Shown here: positions 51,519 to 60,969 of the stretch, piece after piece
How the letters are laid out: each line of letters opens with the position of its first letter
Numbering within the stretch: position 1 is the first letter of the stretch
NCBI RefSeq assembly: GCF_018596315.1
Contig: NZ_JAHEAG010000028.1
Coordinates: forward strand, 32,211 to 96,210
DNA from: Bradyrhizobium sp. SRL28
GTDB lineage: Bacteria > Pseudomonadota > Alphaproteobacteria > Rhizobiales > Xanthobacteraceae
Direction of reading: 5' to 3'
DNA length: 64,000 nt
Notes under the pieces: model-generated
Seen by the model: only the letters and a program-made list of their open reading frames with translations
The model's database searches: none
Told to the model about the DNA's origin: nothing
Made by a program: the position numbers and the translations under genes

Positions 51519-52835
51519 ATGTTGGGGACAGCGCCCGTGCCGCCAATCCAATACATCGTTGAAGGCGGCCACCGGCTCGCGGGAACGATCGAGCCGTCCG
51601 GCAACAAGAATTCTGCGCTGCCGATCATCGCGGCTGCCCTGCTCACCGAGCATCCCGTCACGTTGCAAAACGTGCCGCGCATCCGCGACACCGAGACGCT
51701 GGTCGAACTGATCCGCTCGGTCGGGGCCTCGGCGGAATGGAAAGAGCGCAATACGCTCGATATCCACGCCAAGGAAGTCCGCGCCGCCGATCTCGATCCG
51801 GAACTCTGCGCGCGGATCCGCGCCTCCATCCTGCTGGCCGGGCCGTTATTGGCGCGCTGCGGCGAGGTAGCGCTGCCACCGCCCGGCGGCGACGTCATCG
51901 GCCGCCGTCGCCTCGACACGCATTTCCTCGCCTTCGAGCAGTTGGGCGCCACCGTCACCGCTACACACCGGCTGGAGTTCCGCGCCAGCCGTCTAAAGGG
52001 CGCTGACGTGTTCCTCGATGAACCCAGCGTCACCGCCACCGAAAACGCGCTGGTCGCAGCCGTCGCCGCCCACGGCACTACCTATCTGCGCAACGCCGCC
52101 TCCGAGCCGCATGTGCAGGACCTCGCGCATTTCCTGGTCGCGCTCGGCGCGAAGATCGAGGGCATCGGCACCAACACCATCATCGTGCACGGGCCGGCGA
52201 CGCTCGGCGGCACCAGCTATTCGATCCAGCCCGACCATATCGAGGTCGGCTCCCTGATCGGGCTCGCCGCGGTGACGCGCTCGCCGCTGCGCATCGCAAA
52301 GGCCGGCGTCGAGCATCTGCGATCGATCCGGATGGGCTTTGAACGGCTCGGCATCGTCTGCGGCATCGAGGGCGACGACCTCGTCGTGCCCTCAGGCCAG
52401 ACCATGAAGATCCATGATGATTTCGGCGGCCACGTGCCGAAACTCGAGGACCAGCCATGGCCGGCCTTCCCGGCCGACCTGATGTCGATTGCGATCGTCA
52501 CCGCCACGCAATGCGATGGCGTCATCCTGATGTTCGAAAAAATGTTCGAGTCGCGGATGTTCTTCGTCGACAAGCTGATCTCGATGGGCGCCCGCATCGT
52601 GCTGTGCGATCCGCATCGCGCGATCGTGGCCGGTCCGAGCCGGCTGCGCGGCGCGGCGATGATCTCTCCCGACATCCGCGCCGGCATGGCCATGCTGCTG
52701 GCGGCGGTCGCCGCCGAAGGCACCTCGACCATCAACAACGCCGACCAGATCGAGCGCGGCTATGAGCGCATCGAGGAGCGGCTCAATGCGCTGGGCGCCC
52801 GGATCACCCGCGTTCCGGCGCGCGAGGGCGGATAG
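51519..52835 (+). CDS. murA: UDP-GlcNAc 1-carboxyvinyltransferase (MurA-like) with Asp at the fosfomycin site
   Basis: About 438 residues. Lys and Asn in PSGNKNSALPI, the FPADLMS Asp and the PDIRAG Arg are the expected substrate and catalytic residues. The loop that in E. coli carries the fosfomycin-alkylated Cys115 (PGGCxIG) reads PGGDVIGRRRLDTHF here, as in naturally fosfomycin-insensitive MurA of Mycobacterium and Chlamydia. It would transfer enolpyruvate from PEP to UDP-GlcNAc, the first step of peptidoglycan synthesis. The ATG at 51519 has GGAG nine bases upstream; an ATG at 51504 is possible. It is not in a cell-wall cluster, so it may be a second MurA. Confidence 0.92.
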   Translation: MLGTAPVPPIQYIVEGGHRLAGTIEPSGNKNSALPIIAAALLTEHPVTLQNVPRIRDTETLVELIRSVGASAEWKERNTLDIHAKEVRAADLDPELCARIRASILLAGPLLARCGEVALPPPGGDVIGRRRLDTHFLAFEQLGATVTATHRLEFRASRLKGADVFLDEPSVTATENALVAAVAAHGTTYLRNAASEPHVQDLAHFLVALGAKIEGIGTNTIIVHGPATLGGTSYSIQPDHIEVGSLIGLAAVTRSPLRIAKAGVEHLRSIRMGFERLGIVCGIEGDDLVVPSGQTMKIHDDFGGHVPKLEDQPWPAFPADLMSIAIVTATQCDGVILMFEKMFESRMFFVDKLISMGARIVLCDPHRAIVAGPSRLRGAAMISPDIRAGMAMLLAAVAAEGTSTINNADQIERGYERIEERLNALGARITRVPAREGG

Positions 52836-52875
52836 GCCTCGAGCCGCAACGTCACTTTTTCAGCCATCGGCGGTG

Positions 52876-52984
52876 CTATAGCGTTTTCAAGCGAAGTGGA
52901 TACCGGCTCGCGTAAGGAAAACGCGTCAAAAAAAGGAAGCCAGAGCTTCGGTTCTGATTCAATCAGAACCGATCATCCTCTAGT
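52876..52984. repeat. Rhizobial-style intergenic repeat GCGTTTTCAAGCGAAGTGGA
   Basis: Begins GCGTTTTCAAGCGAAGTGGA and ends with an 11-bp-stem hairpin, TCGGTTCTGAT / ATCAGAACCGA (52948-52972), followed by CTAG. I recall this combination as common between Bradyrhizobium genes. It lies just upstream of the MATE gene and may carry its promoter or terminate murA. Confidence 0.7.
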
Positions 52985-52995
52985 AGTCTGTTGCA

Positions 52996-54402
52996 ATGAC
53001 CTCGCTCGACAAAGTTGAACGCGCAACCGTAGCGCCGCCTGCTTCTGCGGCCGTGCCCGGCCGTCACCTCGCGATCGAACTCGCCGAGACGCTAAAGCTC
53101 GCGGTGCCGCTCGCGCTGACGCAGCTCGGACAGATCGCGATGATGACGACCGACCTGGCATTCATCGGTCGGTTCGGCAGCGAAACCGTGGCTGCGGCAG
53201 CCCTCGCACATACGGTGTTCTTCGTCACCTTCACTTTCGGCATGGGCCTGGTATCGGCGGTAGCGCCGCTGGCGGCGCAGGCTTTCGGCGCGCGCGATCC
53301 GCGCATGGTGCGGCGCGCGCTGCGCGTCGGCTTGTGGGCGGCGCTGTTGATCGCACTGCCGCTGATGGCACTGCCATTCCGCGGCGAGGCGATCCTGATC
53401 GCGCTCGGCCAGGCGCCGGCGGCCGCCAGGCTCGCGCAGCAATACCTGTTCGGCCTTGCCTGGGGCATCCTGCCGGCGCTCTGGTTTATCGCGATCCGCG
53501 GCTTCATGAGCGCGGTGAACCGGCCCGAGCCGGTGCTGTGGATCACGCTGGCCGCGATCCCGGCCAACGCGTTACTGGTCTATCTGCTGCTCTATGGGAA
53601 ATGGGGCCTGCCCGAACTCGGGCTGTTCGGCGCGGGCCTTGCGACCAGCATGGTCAATCTCGGCACGTTTCTCGCCGGGCTGTGGTTCACCGCGCTGCGC
53701 CGGCCGTTCCGGAAATATCACGTGCTCGGCAACATCTGGCGCATCGACTGGCCGTTGATGGCGAAGCTCGTGATCGTCGGCGCGCCGATCTCGATGGCGT
53801 TTCTGCTGGAATACGGGCTGTTCGGCGCTGCCGGCCTGCTGATGGGCCTGATCAGCACCACAGCACTCGCAGCGCACCAGATTGCACTCCAGATCGCAGC
53901 CATCCTTTTCATGGTGCCGTTCGGAATCAGCATGGCAGCAACCGTCCGGGTCGGTCATGCGGTCGGGCGCCGCGACGGCGACGCCGTCAGGCGCGCAGGT
54001 TACGTGGCGATACTTCTCGGCGCAGCGTTCATGGCCACGATGACACTCGCCGTGATACTTGGACGGTTCCTGATTGCCGAGATATTCCTCGGCGAAGCCG
54101 TCGACGCGACCGCGACGCTGACGGCAACGCTGCTCCTGATCGGCTCTACCTTCTTTGTCGCGGACGGTATCCAAACCATCGCCGCCGGTGCGCTGCGCGG
54201 AATGAACGACACGCGCGTGCCGCTGCTGTTCGCTACCTTCAGCTACTGGCTGATTGGCTTTGCTTCCGCCTGCGCACTCGGGTTCTGGACATCGTTTGGC
54301 CCTAGCGGCGTCTGGATCGGGTTGTCGATCGGCACCGTTGTCTTCGCCATTCTTCTTGTCGTGCGATTCCGGCTACTGGCAAGCAGACTGGCGTCTCCAT
54401 GA
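52996..54402 (+). CDS. MATE-family multidrug/sodium antiporter
   Basis: 468 residues with about twelve hydrophobic helices. It has the MATE start (LAETLKLAVPLALTQLGQIAMMTTDLAFIG) and the two-lobe duplication typical of NorM-like exporters. Substrates such as dyes, fluoroquinolones or flavin compounds cannot be read out. No ribosome site is evident for the ATG at 52996. Its stop overlaps the next gene's start by 4 bp. Confidence 0.95.
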   Translation: MTSLDKVERATVAPPASAAVPGRHLAIELAETLKLAVPLALTQLGQIAMMTTDLAFIGRFGSETVAAAALAHTVFFVTFTFGMGLVSAVAPLAAQAFGARDPRMVRRALRVGLWAALLIALPLMALPFRGEAILIALGQAPAAARLAQQYLFGLAWGILPALWFIAIRGFMSAVNRPEPVLWITLAAIPANALLVYLLLYGKWGLPELGLFGAGLATSMVNLGTFLAGLWFTALRRPFRKYHVLGNIWRIDWPLMAKLVIVGAPISMAFLLEYGLFGAAGLLMGLISTTALAAHQIALQIAAILFMVPFGISMAATVRVGHAVGRRDGDAVRRAGYVAILLGAAFMATMTLAVILGRFLIAEIFLGEAVDATATLTATLLLIGSTFFVADGIQTIAAGALRGMNDTRVPLLFATFSYWLIGFASACALGFWTSFGPSGVWIGLSIGTVVFAILLVVRFRLLASRLASP

Positions 54403-54869
54403 CCGTCCGCGAAGTCACCCCTGCCGTCGATGCCGATGCACTGCTGGCCGGCGCGCAGTTCGCCGACGCCTTTTGCATTGAGATCAGCGACCGTGATCTC
54501 AATGCCCGCCGCGCAGCGGAGCGGATGATGGCGCGGCAACCGCGATGGGCCGAGGCGCTGCTGTCGCTGCGCAATTTGCTGGTCGCGCCGCTCGGGCTGA
54601 GAACGTCGGGTGCGGGCTTGGTCCCGCCCAGAGACATGATCGGAATATTTCCGGTCGTCAGTGAAACACCCGATCGCGTCATCGCCGGCTTCAACGACAG
54701 GCATCTGGATTTTCGGGTCGTGGTTGATGTGACGGCGCCCGGCGGCGTCAGGCAGGTCACCGCGACGACGCTGGTCAGGACGCACAACTGGCTCGGCCGA
54801 ACTTATCTCGCGATCATCATGCCGTTTCACCGGCTGATCGTGCCGGCCCTGCTGCGTCAGGTTAGCTGA
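54399..54869 (+). CDS. DUF2867 family protein
   Basis: 156 residues. It begins MTVREVTPAVDADALLAGAQFADAF and has the DUF2867 pattern with MIGIFPVVSETPDRVIAGFNDRHLDFRVVV and HNWLGRTYLAIIMPFHRLIVP. Two basic/aromatic C-terminal helices could sit at the membrane. Function unknown. The 4-bp ATGA overlap with the MATE gene implies translational coupling and a possible accessory role in efflux or envelope stress. Confidence 0.88.
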   Translation: MTVREVTPAVDADALLAGAQFADAFCIEISDRDLNARRAAERMMARQPRWAEALLSLRNLLVAPLGLRTSGAGLVPPRDMIGIFPVVSETPDRVIAGFNDRHLDFRVVVDVTAPGGVRQVTATTLVRTHNWLGRTYLAIIMPFHRLIVPALLRQVS

Positions 54870-54902
54870 ACGTCATTTGGAAAACAGGAGCCTGAAACGC
54901 CG

Positions 54903-56030
54903 CTAGCCCTTCGCACCTGCCGGCTTCGTGGTCGGCGTCTCGCACCAGTCGGCATGGCAGCGATCGAGATCGTTCAGGTTCTGCCGCATCTGCTCCAGTG
55001 AAAACCCCAGCGCGAAAAAACGCTCCGCGACATCGACGGGCACGCCGCGGATCAGGCCTTCGCTTCGCAACGCAGCGACTTCGGCGGCATAGGCCTGCAG
55101 CGCCGCATCGACCGGCTGAATGTCCACGGCGCCGGTGCCGTTTCGCAAGGATGCGGCCGCCGCGCGCATATAGCCGACGATCGCGCTGCTGACATCGGAC
55201 AGTGGCCGTGCCAGCCTTGCCTGCACATTGGGCGGCAGCGGCACCACGCTGGCGCGCCCTATCATTACGACATCATGGCGCAAGCGCTGGACGGTGCGCA
55301 GCAAAGGGCCGGTGTCCGGTCCCGACGACAGATGCGTCGCGCGCTCGCGCTCGGCTTCCAGCCCGGTGGCATGGAGGTTGGCCATCGCGGTGCCGATACC
55401 ATCCTGGATGCGGTGCAGGGCGTCGTTGTCGAGTCCGCGCGTCAGGCCTGCGAGCAGTTCGGCGAATACGGCGGCCAGCAGTTCCAAAAGCTGCGCCGCA
55501 TTGATGCGGATCTGGCTGACCGCCCGCGACGGCAACACCAGGAATGAAACCACGAGCCCGGTGAGCGCGCCGACGGCGACCTCGAACAGCCGGTCGATGG
55601 TGGAATCCAGCGGATTGGCGTGGTTCATGGCCGGAACCAGCAGCACGATCACGGCCGTCACCGTGGCGGCGCTCAGGCTCGGATTGATAGCTCCGATGAA
55701 AGCCATCGGCGCAACCGTCAGCACCAGCAGCGCCAGCAGTCCACCTTCCCCGGAATGCGGGATCAACATCGCGATGGCGCCACCATAGGCCGCGCCGCCG
55801 ATCGTCCCCAGCATATAGTCGCGGGTCGCCTTCAAGGAGCGGCCGACGCTCATCTGGGTGACAATGAGCGAGGTCAGCACCGCCCATAGCGGCAGCATCA
55901 GATGCAGCGCTCTGGCGATCGCGTAGGCCGCGACCGCGGCGACCGCGAGCCGGACCGCCAGCGACAGTTGCGTCTTGTGGCCGCGGAGCGAACCAAGCAT
56001 GCGTTTTGCGAAGGCCATCATGCGCCGCAT
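54903..56030 (-). CDS. FUSC/aromatic acid exporter (ArAE) family membrane protein
   Basis: 375 residues with about six transmembrane helices in the first 170 (FUSC/YccS-like, LAVRLAVAAVAAYAIARALHLMLP onward), then a long soluble helical domain rich in Leu/Arg and ending in Cys-containing HADWCETP. The family exports aromatic acids or fusaric acid and similar compounds, normally as an inner-membrane component. No membrane-fusion protein is adjacent, so it may act alone. The chosen ATG (56030) has a weak ribosome site; nearby in-frame ATGs are possible. Confidence 0.9.
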   Translation of the reverse strand: MRRMMAFAKRMLGSLRGHKTQLSLAVRLAVAAVAAYAIARALHLMLPLWAVLTSLIVTQMSVGRSLKATRDYMLGTIGGAAYGGAIAMLIPHSGEGGLLALLVLTVAPMAFIGAINPSLSAATVTAVIVLLVPAMNHANPLDSTIDRLFEVAVGALTGLVVSFLVLPSRAVSQIRINAAQLLELLAAVFAELLAGLTRGLDNDALHRIQDGIGTAMANLHATGLEAERERATHLSSGPDTGPLLRTVQRLRHDVVMIGRASVVPLPPNVQARLARPLSDVSSAIVGYMRAAAASLRNGTGAVDIQPVDAALQAYAAEVAALRSEGLIRGVPVDVAERFFALGFSLEQMRQNLNDLDRCHADWCETPTTKPAGAKG

Positions 56031-56154
56031 TTCCGGAATCTGCCCACCGCGCCTGTGCTAGAGGACGCCGAGCATAGCTGCTGCCCGCGGCCGGAAGGCG
56101 GCTTGAAAGCCAAAATCAGCCCGCCTACCCTGCCCGGCAAAACGAGGAAACACG

Positions 56155-57525
56155 ATGGCCAACGAAACCGCAACGCTCGCAGCCTATGTCACCGACCTGA
56201 AATTTGCCGACATCCCGCCGGAAGTGCTGGAACGCGCCAAGGTGCTGACGCTGGATTTTCTCGGCAGCGCGATCCGGGCGCGGCGCGATGCGGAATCCAC
56301 CCCCTCGCTGCTCAAAATGCTGGAAGCGCTGGCGCTGGACGGCAAGGGCGAATCCACCGTGTTCGGCGATTCAAAGACCTGGACGCCCGCGGTCGCCGCG
56401 CTGCTCAACGGCGCGCTCGGCCATTCCCTTGATTTCGACGACACGCATGCCGACTCCTCGCTGCACCCGAGCGCACCCGTAGTGCCGGCGGCGTTTGCAG
56501 TCGGCGAAATGGTCGGCGCATCGGGACGCGACGTCCTGACCGCGATCGTGGCCGGCTATGAAGTGTGCTGCCGGCTCGGCAACGCGCTCGATCCGACTTC
56601 GCATTATGCGCGCGGCTTCCACCCGACCGCGACGGCGGGAACCTATGGCGCCGCGGCGGCCGCAGGCAAATTGTTCGGCCTGTCGAAGGATCAGCTCATA
56701 TCCGCCTTCGGCGTTTCCGGCAGCCAGGCCGCGGGCTCGCTGCAGTTCCTGGTCAACGGCGCCTGGAACAAGCGTTACCAGGTCGGCGCTGCCGCGATGA
56801 ACGGCGTCATCGCTGCGACGCTGGCGCGCAACGATTTCGTCGGCTCGAGCGAATCGGTCGAGGGCAAGCATGGCCTCTTGGTCGGCTACAGCGACGACGC
56901 CCACCCCGACAAGGCAACCGCGGGCCTCGGCAAGACCTATGAGACGCTGAAGATCGGCGTGAAGCCGTATCCGAGCTGCCGCTATACCCACGCGGCGCTG
57001 GACGCGCTGATCGCGATGCGGCGGGAGCACAATCTGACGCCGGACCAGATCAAGCGCGTCGAGATCGGCCTGCATCGCAACGGCATCACGCTGACTGGCG
57101 ATGCCGCCACCAAGCGCCATCCGACTTCAATCGTCGGCGGACAATTTTCGATGTTCTTCACCGGCGCGCTGGCGCTCGATCAGGGCAGTTTTGGTTGGGA
57201 CGATTACGACCGGCTCGGCGACGCAGCGGTTAACGCGCTGGCCGACAAGTTCGACGTGGTGCAGGACGACCGCCTCGAGATCGGCCGCACCCACCCTTTC
57301 GGCGCGCGTGTTTCCATCACCACCGACGACGGCGTGCACGAGCGGCTCTATGCCGATCCCTCCGGCGAGCCGAATTCATTTCCCGATGCGCAAGCGATGC
57401 AGCAGAAGTTCCTGACACTCGCCCGCCCCGTGTTGAACGGCCGCGCCGATCAACTCGCCGACGCGATTTTGTCGCTGGAGCGATTCGATCGCGTCGAGAA
57501 GGCCACGCAGTTGGGACGGCAGTAA
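56155..57525 (+). CDS. MmgE/PrpD family protein
   Basis: 456 residues matching the MmgE/PrpD fold: DFLGSAIRARRDAESTPSLL, HSLDFDDTHADSSLHPSAPVVPAAFAVGE, YEVCCRLG and KPYPSCRYTHAALDA. This family includes 2-methylcitrate dehydratases (propionate catabolism) and related dehydratases/isomerases, such as cis-aconitate decarboxylase-like members. No PrpC or PrpB neighbour is present, so the substrate is open. AGGAAACACG gives a good start. Confidence 0.93.
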   Translation: MANETATLAAYVTDLKFADIPPEVLERAKVLTLDFLGSAIRARRDAESTPSLLKMLEALALDGKGESTVFGDSKTWTPAVAALLNGALGHSLDFDDTHADSSLHPSAPVVPAAFAVGEMVGASGRDVLTAIVAGYEVCCRLGNALDPTSHYARGFHPTATAGTYGAAAAAGKLFGLSKDQLISAFGVSGSQAAGSLQFLVNGAWNKRYQVGAAAMNGVIAATLARNDFVGSSESVEGKHGLLVGYSDDAHPDKATAGLGKTYETLKIGVKPYPSCRYTHAALDALIAMRREHNLTPDQIKRVEIGLHRNGITLTGDAATKRHPTSIVGGQFSMFFTGALALDQGSFGWDDYDRLGDAAVNALADKFDVVQDDRLEIGRTHPFGARVSITTDDGVHERLYADPSGEPNSFPDAQAMQQKFLTLARPVLNGRADQLADAILSLERFDRVEKATQLGRQ

Positions 57526-57550
57526 CAGCCGGTTGAATCGCGTTGAGTAG

Positions 57551-57633
57551 GTAGCCCGGATGGAGCGCAGCGCAATCCGGGATCATCCGCTGGCATACCG
57601 CCCCCGGATTTCGCTTCGCTTCATCCGGGCTAC
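57551..57633. repeat. GTAGCCCGGATGGAGCG palindromic repeat
   Basis: Ends GTAGCCCGGATGGAGCG and CGCTTCATCCGGGCTAC are inverted, with inner GCAATCCGGG / CCCCGGATT arms. It sits between convergent genes and is a third distinct family of REP-like elements here. Confidence 0.85.
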
Positions 57634-57663
57634 ACGTCTCGACGTGCCGTGAGCTGCCCGCGT

Positions 57664-59094
57664 TCAATTCGCTCCCGCCAGCTTCGCCTTGCTCCGCGTG
57701 GCCGCAACGACGTCGCGCACCAGCTCGAACACGCCGTCGGCTTCCGGCGGCCAGTTCGGCGAGCGGCCGAGCCGGACGATCACCAGCCGCTCGGAAGGCA
57801 CGATGATCACGTACTGCCCGATCGTTCCCTTGGCGAAAAACGCATCGCGCGGCCAGCCGCGTTCGGTGCGGTAGGTCGCGCCAAAGCTGTCACCTAGATT
57901 GGTCCAGAAGCCCGCGCCCTGGCCGACCCAGGCGTTCGGCGTCGGCGTCGCCGAGTACTTCACCCAGCCTTCGGGCAGAATGCGTTTGCCCCCGGCCGTG
58001 CCGTCATTGAGATAGAGCTGGCCAAAGCGCGCCCAGTCACGCGCGCTGGCGAGCAGCTGGCTCGATCCTTCCGCATTGCCCGACGCGTCGAATTCGAGCG
58101 TCACGTTGCGCATGCCGAGCGGATCGAACAATTCCTGCCGCGCGAAGCGCATCATGTTGGACGCGCTGCCGCCGGTCGCCTGGCGGATCAGATGTGCGAG
58201 GATGACGGTGTTGCCATCGTGATAGTTCCATGCTGCGCCCGGTGCAGCCTCTAGCGGCATGCTCTCCGCATAGGCCGCCATGTCAGGCTCCATGAATTTC
58301 ATCCGGTTGACCGGCTCCAGCGCAGACGCGAGCGACGCCTGCAATGAGCTGCCGAGCGCAAGGCCTGCGGTGTGACGAATCAGATGATCGAGCGTGATGG
58401 TACGCCTTGGGTCATCGGCGCCTTGCCACGTTGCAATCGGCACCGGCTCGTGCAGCTTCAACGCACCCTTGCGCACGAGGATGCCGGCCAACGCAGAGAT
58501 CACCGATTTGGTGGCGGAGAATCCGAGCAGCGGCGTATCGATGCCGATGCCGTCGGCATAACGCTCGGCAACGACGCGGCCATCCTTCATCACCACGATC
58601 GCCCGCGTATGGCGCGGCATAGACTTGTCCGGCTCGGCAAAAGAGCGGTCGAGCGCGGCAGCCAGTTGCGGCGTTTGCGGCGCGACGATGGATGGACCGG
58701 CGATGTCAGGCAGCAGCGCCGCCTTTGCATCGGTTGGCGGCAGCGCGATGTCGGCAACGGCCACGCCGTGATCGAGATAGCAGCCGAGGCCTGCGCCCCG
58801 GTAGACAGCATGGCTTCGGCCCAGGCCGAACAGCGCCACGGTTACGTCCTTGCGCGCGCGGTCGACGCGATAGTCGAGCGCCCAGGAGATCAGCCCGGCC
58901 CCCGGCATAGCCGAAATGGTCTCGGCAAACACCCGCGCCGGATCGAGGCCGGAGACGAAGGTCTCGGTGCAGACCACGTTGGCGACAAAGCCGGTCGCGA
59001 CCTTTGGCACGTCGCGCGCGCGGGCGGCCGTCAGCGCGAGCGCACTGAGAGCGGTGGTGCTGGCGAGGATGAGGATGAGATTTCGTCGTTTCAC
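57664..59094 (-). CDS. Exported serine hydrolase (beta-lactamase-related)
   Basis: 476 residues. A signal peptide (VKRRNLILILASTTALSALALTA) precedes a domain with SxxK nucleophile (FSATKS, in PLLGFSATKSVISA), RHTAGLALG, WNYHDGNT at the YxN position (HDG), and KGTIGQY near the end. It fits the EstB/6-aminohexanoate-hydrolase group of esterases or amidases more than an antibiotic-inactivating enzyme. The GTG at 59094 is chosen because GGAGGCC lies six bases upstream; a longer frame to 59196 lacks this. Confidence 0.88.
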   Translation of the reverse strand: MKRRNLILILASTTALSALALTAARARDVPKVATGFVANVVCTETFVSGLDPARVFAETISAMPGAGLISWALDYRVDRARKDVTVALFGLGRSHAVYRGAGLGCYLDHGVAVADIALPPTDAKAALLPDIAGPSIVAPQTPQLAAALDRSFAEPDKSMPRHTRAIVVMKDGRVVAERYADGIGIDTPLLGFSATKSVISALAGILVRKGALKLHEPVPIATWQGADDPRRTITLDHLIRHTAGLALGSSLQASLASALEPVNRMKFMEPDMAAYAESMPLEAAPGAAWNYHDGNTVILAHLIRQATGGSASNMMRFARQELFDPLGMRNVTLEFDASGNAEGSSQLLASARDWARFGQLYLNDGTAGGKRILPEGWVKYSATPTPNAWVGQGAGFWTNLGDSFGATYRTERGWPRDAFFAKGTIGQYVIIVPSERLVIVRLGRSPNWPPEADGVFELVRDVVAATRSKAKLAGAN

Positions 59095-59245
59095 GAGTGG
59101 CCTCCGGCATGACGCATCAGCGCGTTGCCGGGGAGGATGGCGAAGCGGCCACCGCCTGCTCGCCGGATTTGGAATTTGCATTGGCCGAAAGCTCAACGCG
59201 TCTCGCCGAATTCAAAATATACTAGCAATAACAATATGATGCATA

Positions 59246-60307
59246 TCAGGCCGCGCTGGCCTTCAGCCGGCGATATTCGGTCGGCGTGACGCCGGTGATC
59301 GCCTTGAATGCGCGGTTGAAGGGCCCAAGCGACTGGAAGCCGGCGTCCATCGCGATCGTAATCACGGGCACCTCGGCCTGGCTCGGATCGGCGAGCGCCG
59401 CCTTGGCTTCGGCGATCCGGTGCTCGTTGAGGAACACATTGAAATTACGGTAGCCGAGCCGCTGGTTGATCAGCCGCCGCAGCCGGTATTCGGGGATGGC
59501 GAGCTTGCTCGCCAGCGTGCCGATGGTGACGTTGTCGTGGCGGTAGATGCGCTCGTCGCCCATCAGTCGCATCAACGCGTCGACCAGCTTTTGATCGGCC
59601 GCGCTGGATTCGACGATCGCCCCATCGCTTGCATCGGCCTGAACCTCCGGCGTGGCCGGAAACAGGTCGGCGCCGTCGACGCGCATCATCGCAATCGAGA
59701 TCGCTGCCACCACACCGGCCAACACGGCCGAATTCACCGTGTTGGCGATCTCGGCGGCCCCGCTGCCGGACAGCGATATCTGCAGCACCGCGTTCATGCC
59801 GCCATACAACGCGGCTGCGCTGACGATGAAGACGCGGACGCGACGCCGGCCCTCGACCAGATCGGCCGACCAGGACGCGATGGTCTGCACGACGGCCAGG
59901 ACGACAAAGCCGAGCGCCAGCAGATTGACCACGGTAATGGACAGCCGCACACCGGATGCGGGCGCCAGCCACATGCAATTGACGAAACTGAAAGCGGCGA
60001 CCGCCGCCCAGATCAGCGCGTGCCACCATCGCAGCCTGAACGTCTCGTCGAACAGCGCCCGCGTGAACAGCCAGAACACCACGACATTGCCGGTCGACAG
60101 CGCGATAATTGGCGCATGCGCCGCCGTGACCTGCGACGTCACCCCGATCGACGCGGTCACGGCATGCGCCGCCGACCCCAGCGCGAAAGCCGCGGCCAAT
60201 CGTCCGGCGAGAACTGTTCCGAACCCGCGAAACAGCGACGCCGCCAGCACCACCAGCAGCGCCACGGTGGCGCCGCGCAAGGCGATGTCGATGGTGGGAA
60301 GCATCAT
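59246..60307 (-). CDS. Membrane-bound AraC-type transcriptional regulator
   Basis: 353 residues. The first 205 or so hold six or seven transmembrane helices, and the C-terminal 110 residues are an AraC helix-turn-helix pair: LASKLAIPEYRLRRLINQRLGYRNFNVFLNEHRIAEAK and DAGFQSLGPFNRAFKAITGVTPTEYRR. Membrane AraC regulators of this type sense envelope or hydrophobic signals. It is divergent from nothing obvious; the nearby exported serine hydrolase (150 bp away, same strand, downstream) is one possible target. Confidence 0.92.
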   Translation of the reverse strand: MMLPTIDIALRGATVALLVVLAASLFRGFGTVLAGRLAAAFALGSAAHAVTASIGVTSQVTAAHAPIIALSTGNVVVFWLFTRALFDETFRLRWWHALIWAAVAAFSFVNCMWLAPASGVRLSITVVNLLALGFVVLAVVQTIASWSADLVEGRRRVRVFIVSAAALYGGMNAVLQISLSGSGAAEIANTVNSAVLAGVVAAISIAMMRVDGADLFPATPEVQADASDGAIVESSAADQKLVDALMRLMGDERIYRHDNVTIGTLASKLAIPEYRLRRLINQRLGYRNFNVFLNEHRIAEAKAALADPSQAEVPVITIAMDAGFQSLGPFNRAFKAITGVTPTEYRRLKASAA

Positions 60308-60384
60308 CCAATCGGGCCCGTTCGCGCAGCCATCCGCGCATCGTCAATCTAGTGCGAGTCGTCGCGTGGTTCAATTTGCATGGA

Positions 60385-60951
60385 TCAGCCTTTCCACGTA
60401 GCCCGTGACGTCACCCAGCGTTCATTGGTCTTGCCGAACAAATCAACTTCGCCATCCCTCCGCGCGCCCAGCCGCCGCGCGACGCTCTTGGACGGTTCGT
60501 TGCTGGCTTCGATGCAATGGATGATCTCGTCGATCTCGAAGGTCGCGAACACCCAATCGATCGAGGCCCGTGCCGCTTCCACTGCATAACCCTTGTCGCG
60601 ACACTCCTTGGCGATACCCCAGCCGACTTCGAAGCCCGGCCATCCCGCTGGCGACCACGGCCCGACGCGGCCGATATACCGGCGGCTCGATTTTTCCTCG
60701 ACGGCGAACATGCCGAAGCCGTGCAGGGCCCAATGCCCCGATATTACGGCGGCGTTGCGCCAGCCACCGATTTCGGTGGTGATCGCTACGCCGTCGGGCG
60801 TGATGTAGCGTGCGGTACCGGGATCAGACAGCATCGCCGTATTCGCGGCAATGTCGCTGCTGCGCCATGGGCGAAGGATCAGGCGCGCGGTCTCGATGAC
60901 GGGACCATCGACTTTCAGGAGCTTCGCGCCGGGCTTGAGCGGAGGGATCAT
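60385..60951 (-). CDS. GNAT acetyltransferase, RimJ/RimL-like
   Basis: 188 residues. TARLILRPWRSSDI opens the fold; the acetyl-CoA loop is WGIAKECRDKGYAVEAA, and NEPSKSVARRLGARRDGEVDLFG is the typical C-terminal region. It resembles ribosomal-protein or small-molecule N-acetyltransferases; the acceptor is unknown. Located downstream (minus strand) of a palindromic repeat and near the AraC gene. The ribosome site is weak. Confidence 0.92.
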   Translation of the reverse strand: MIPPLKPGAKLLKVDGPVIETARLILRPWRSSDIAANTAMLSDPGTARYITPDGVAITTEIGGWRNAAVISGHWALHGFGMFAVEEKSSRRYIGRVGPWSPAGWPGFEVGWGIAKECRDKGYAVEAARASIDWVFATFEIDEIIHCIEASNEPSKSVARRLGARRDGEVDLFGKTNERWVTSRATWKG

Positions 60952-60969
60952 GAGTTCATTATCCTACGT

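Noticed and set aside
57664..59094. Antibiotic-type beta-lactamase
   Set aside because: SxxK is present, but neighbouring motifs match esterase/amidase relatives better than AmpC; the same holds for 16571-17839.
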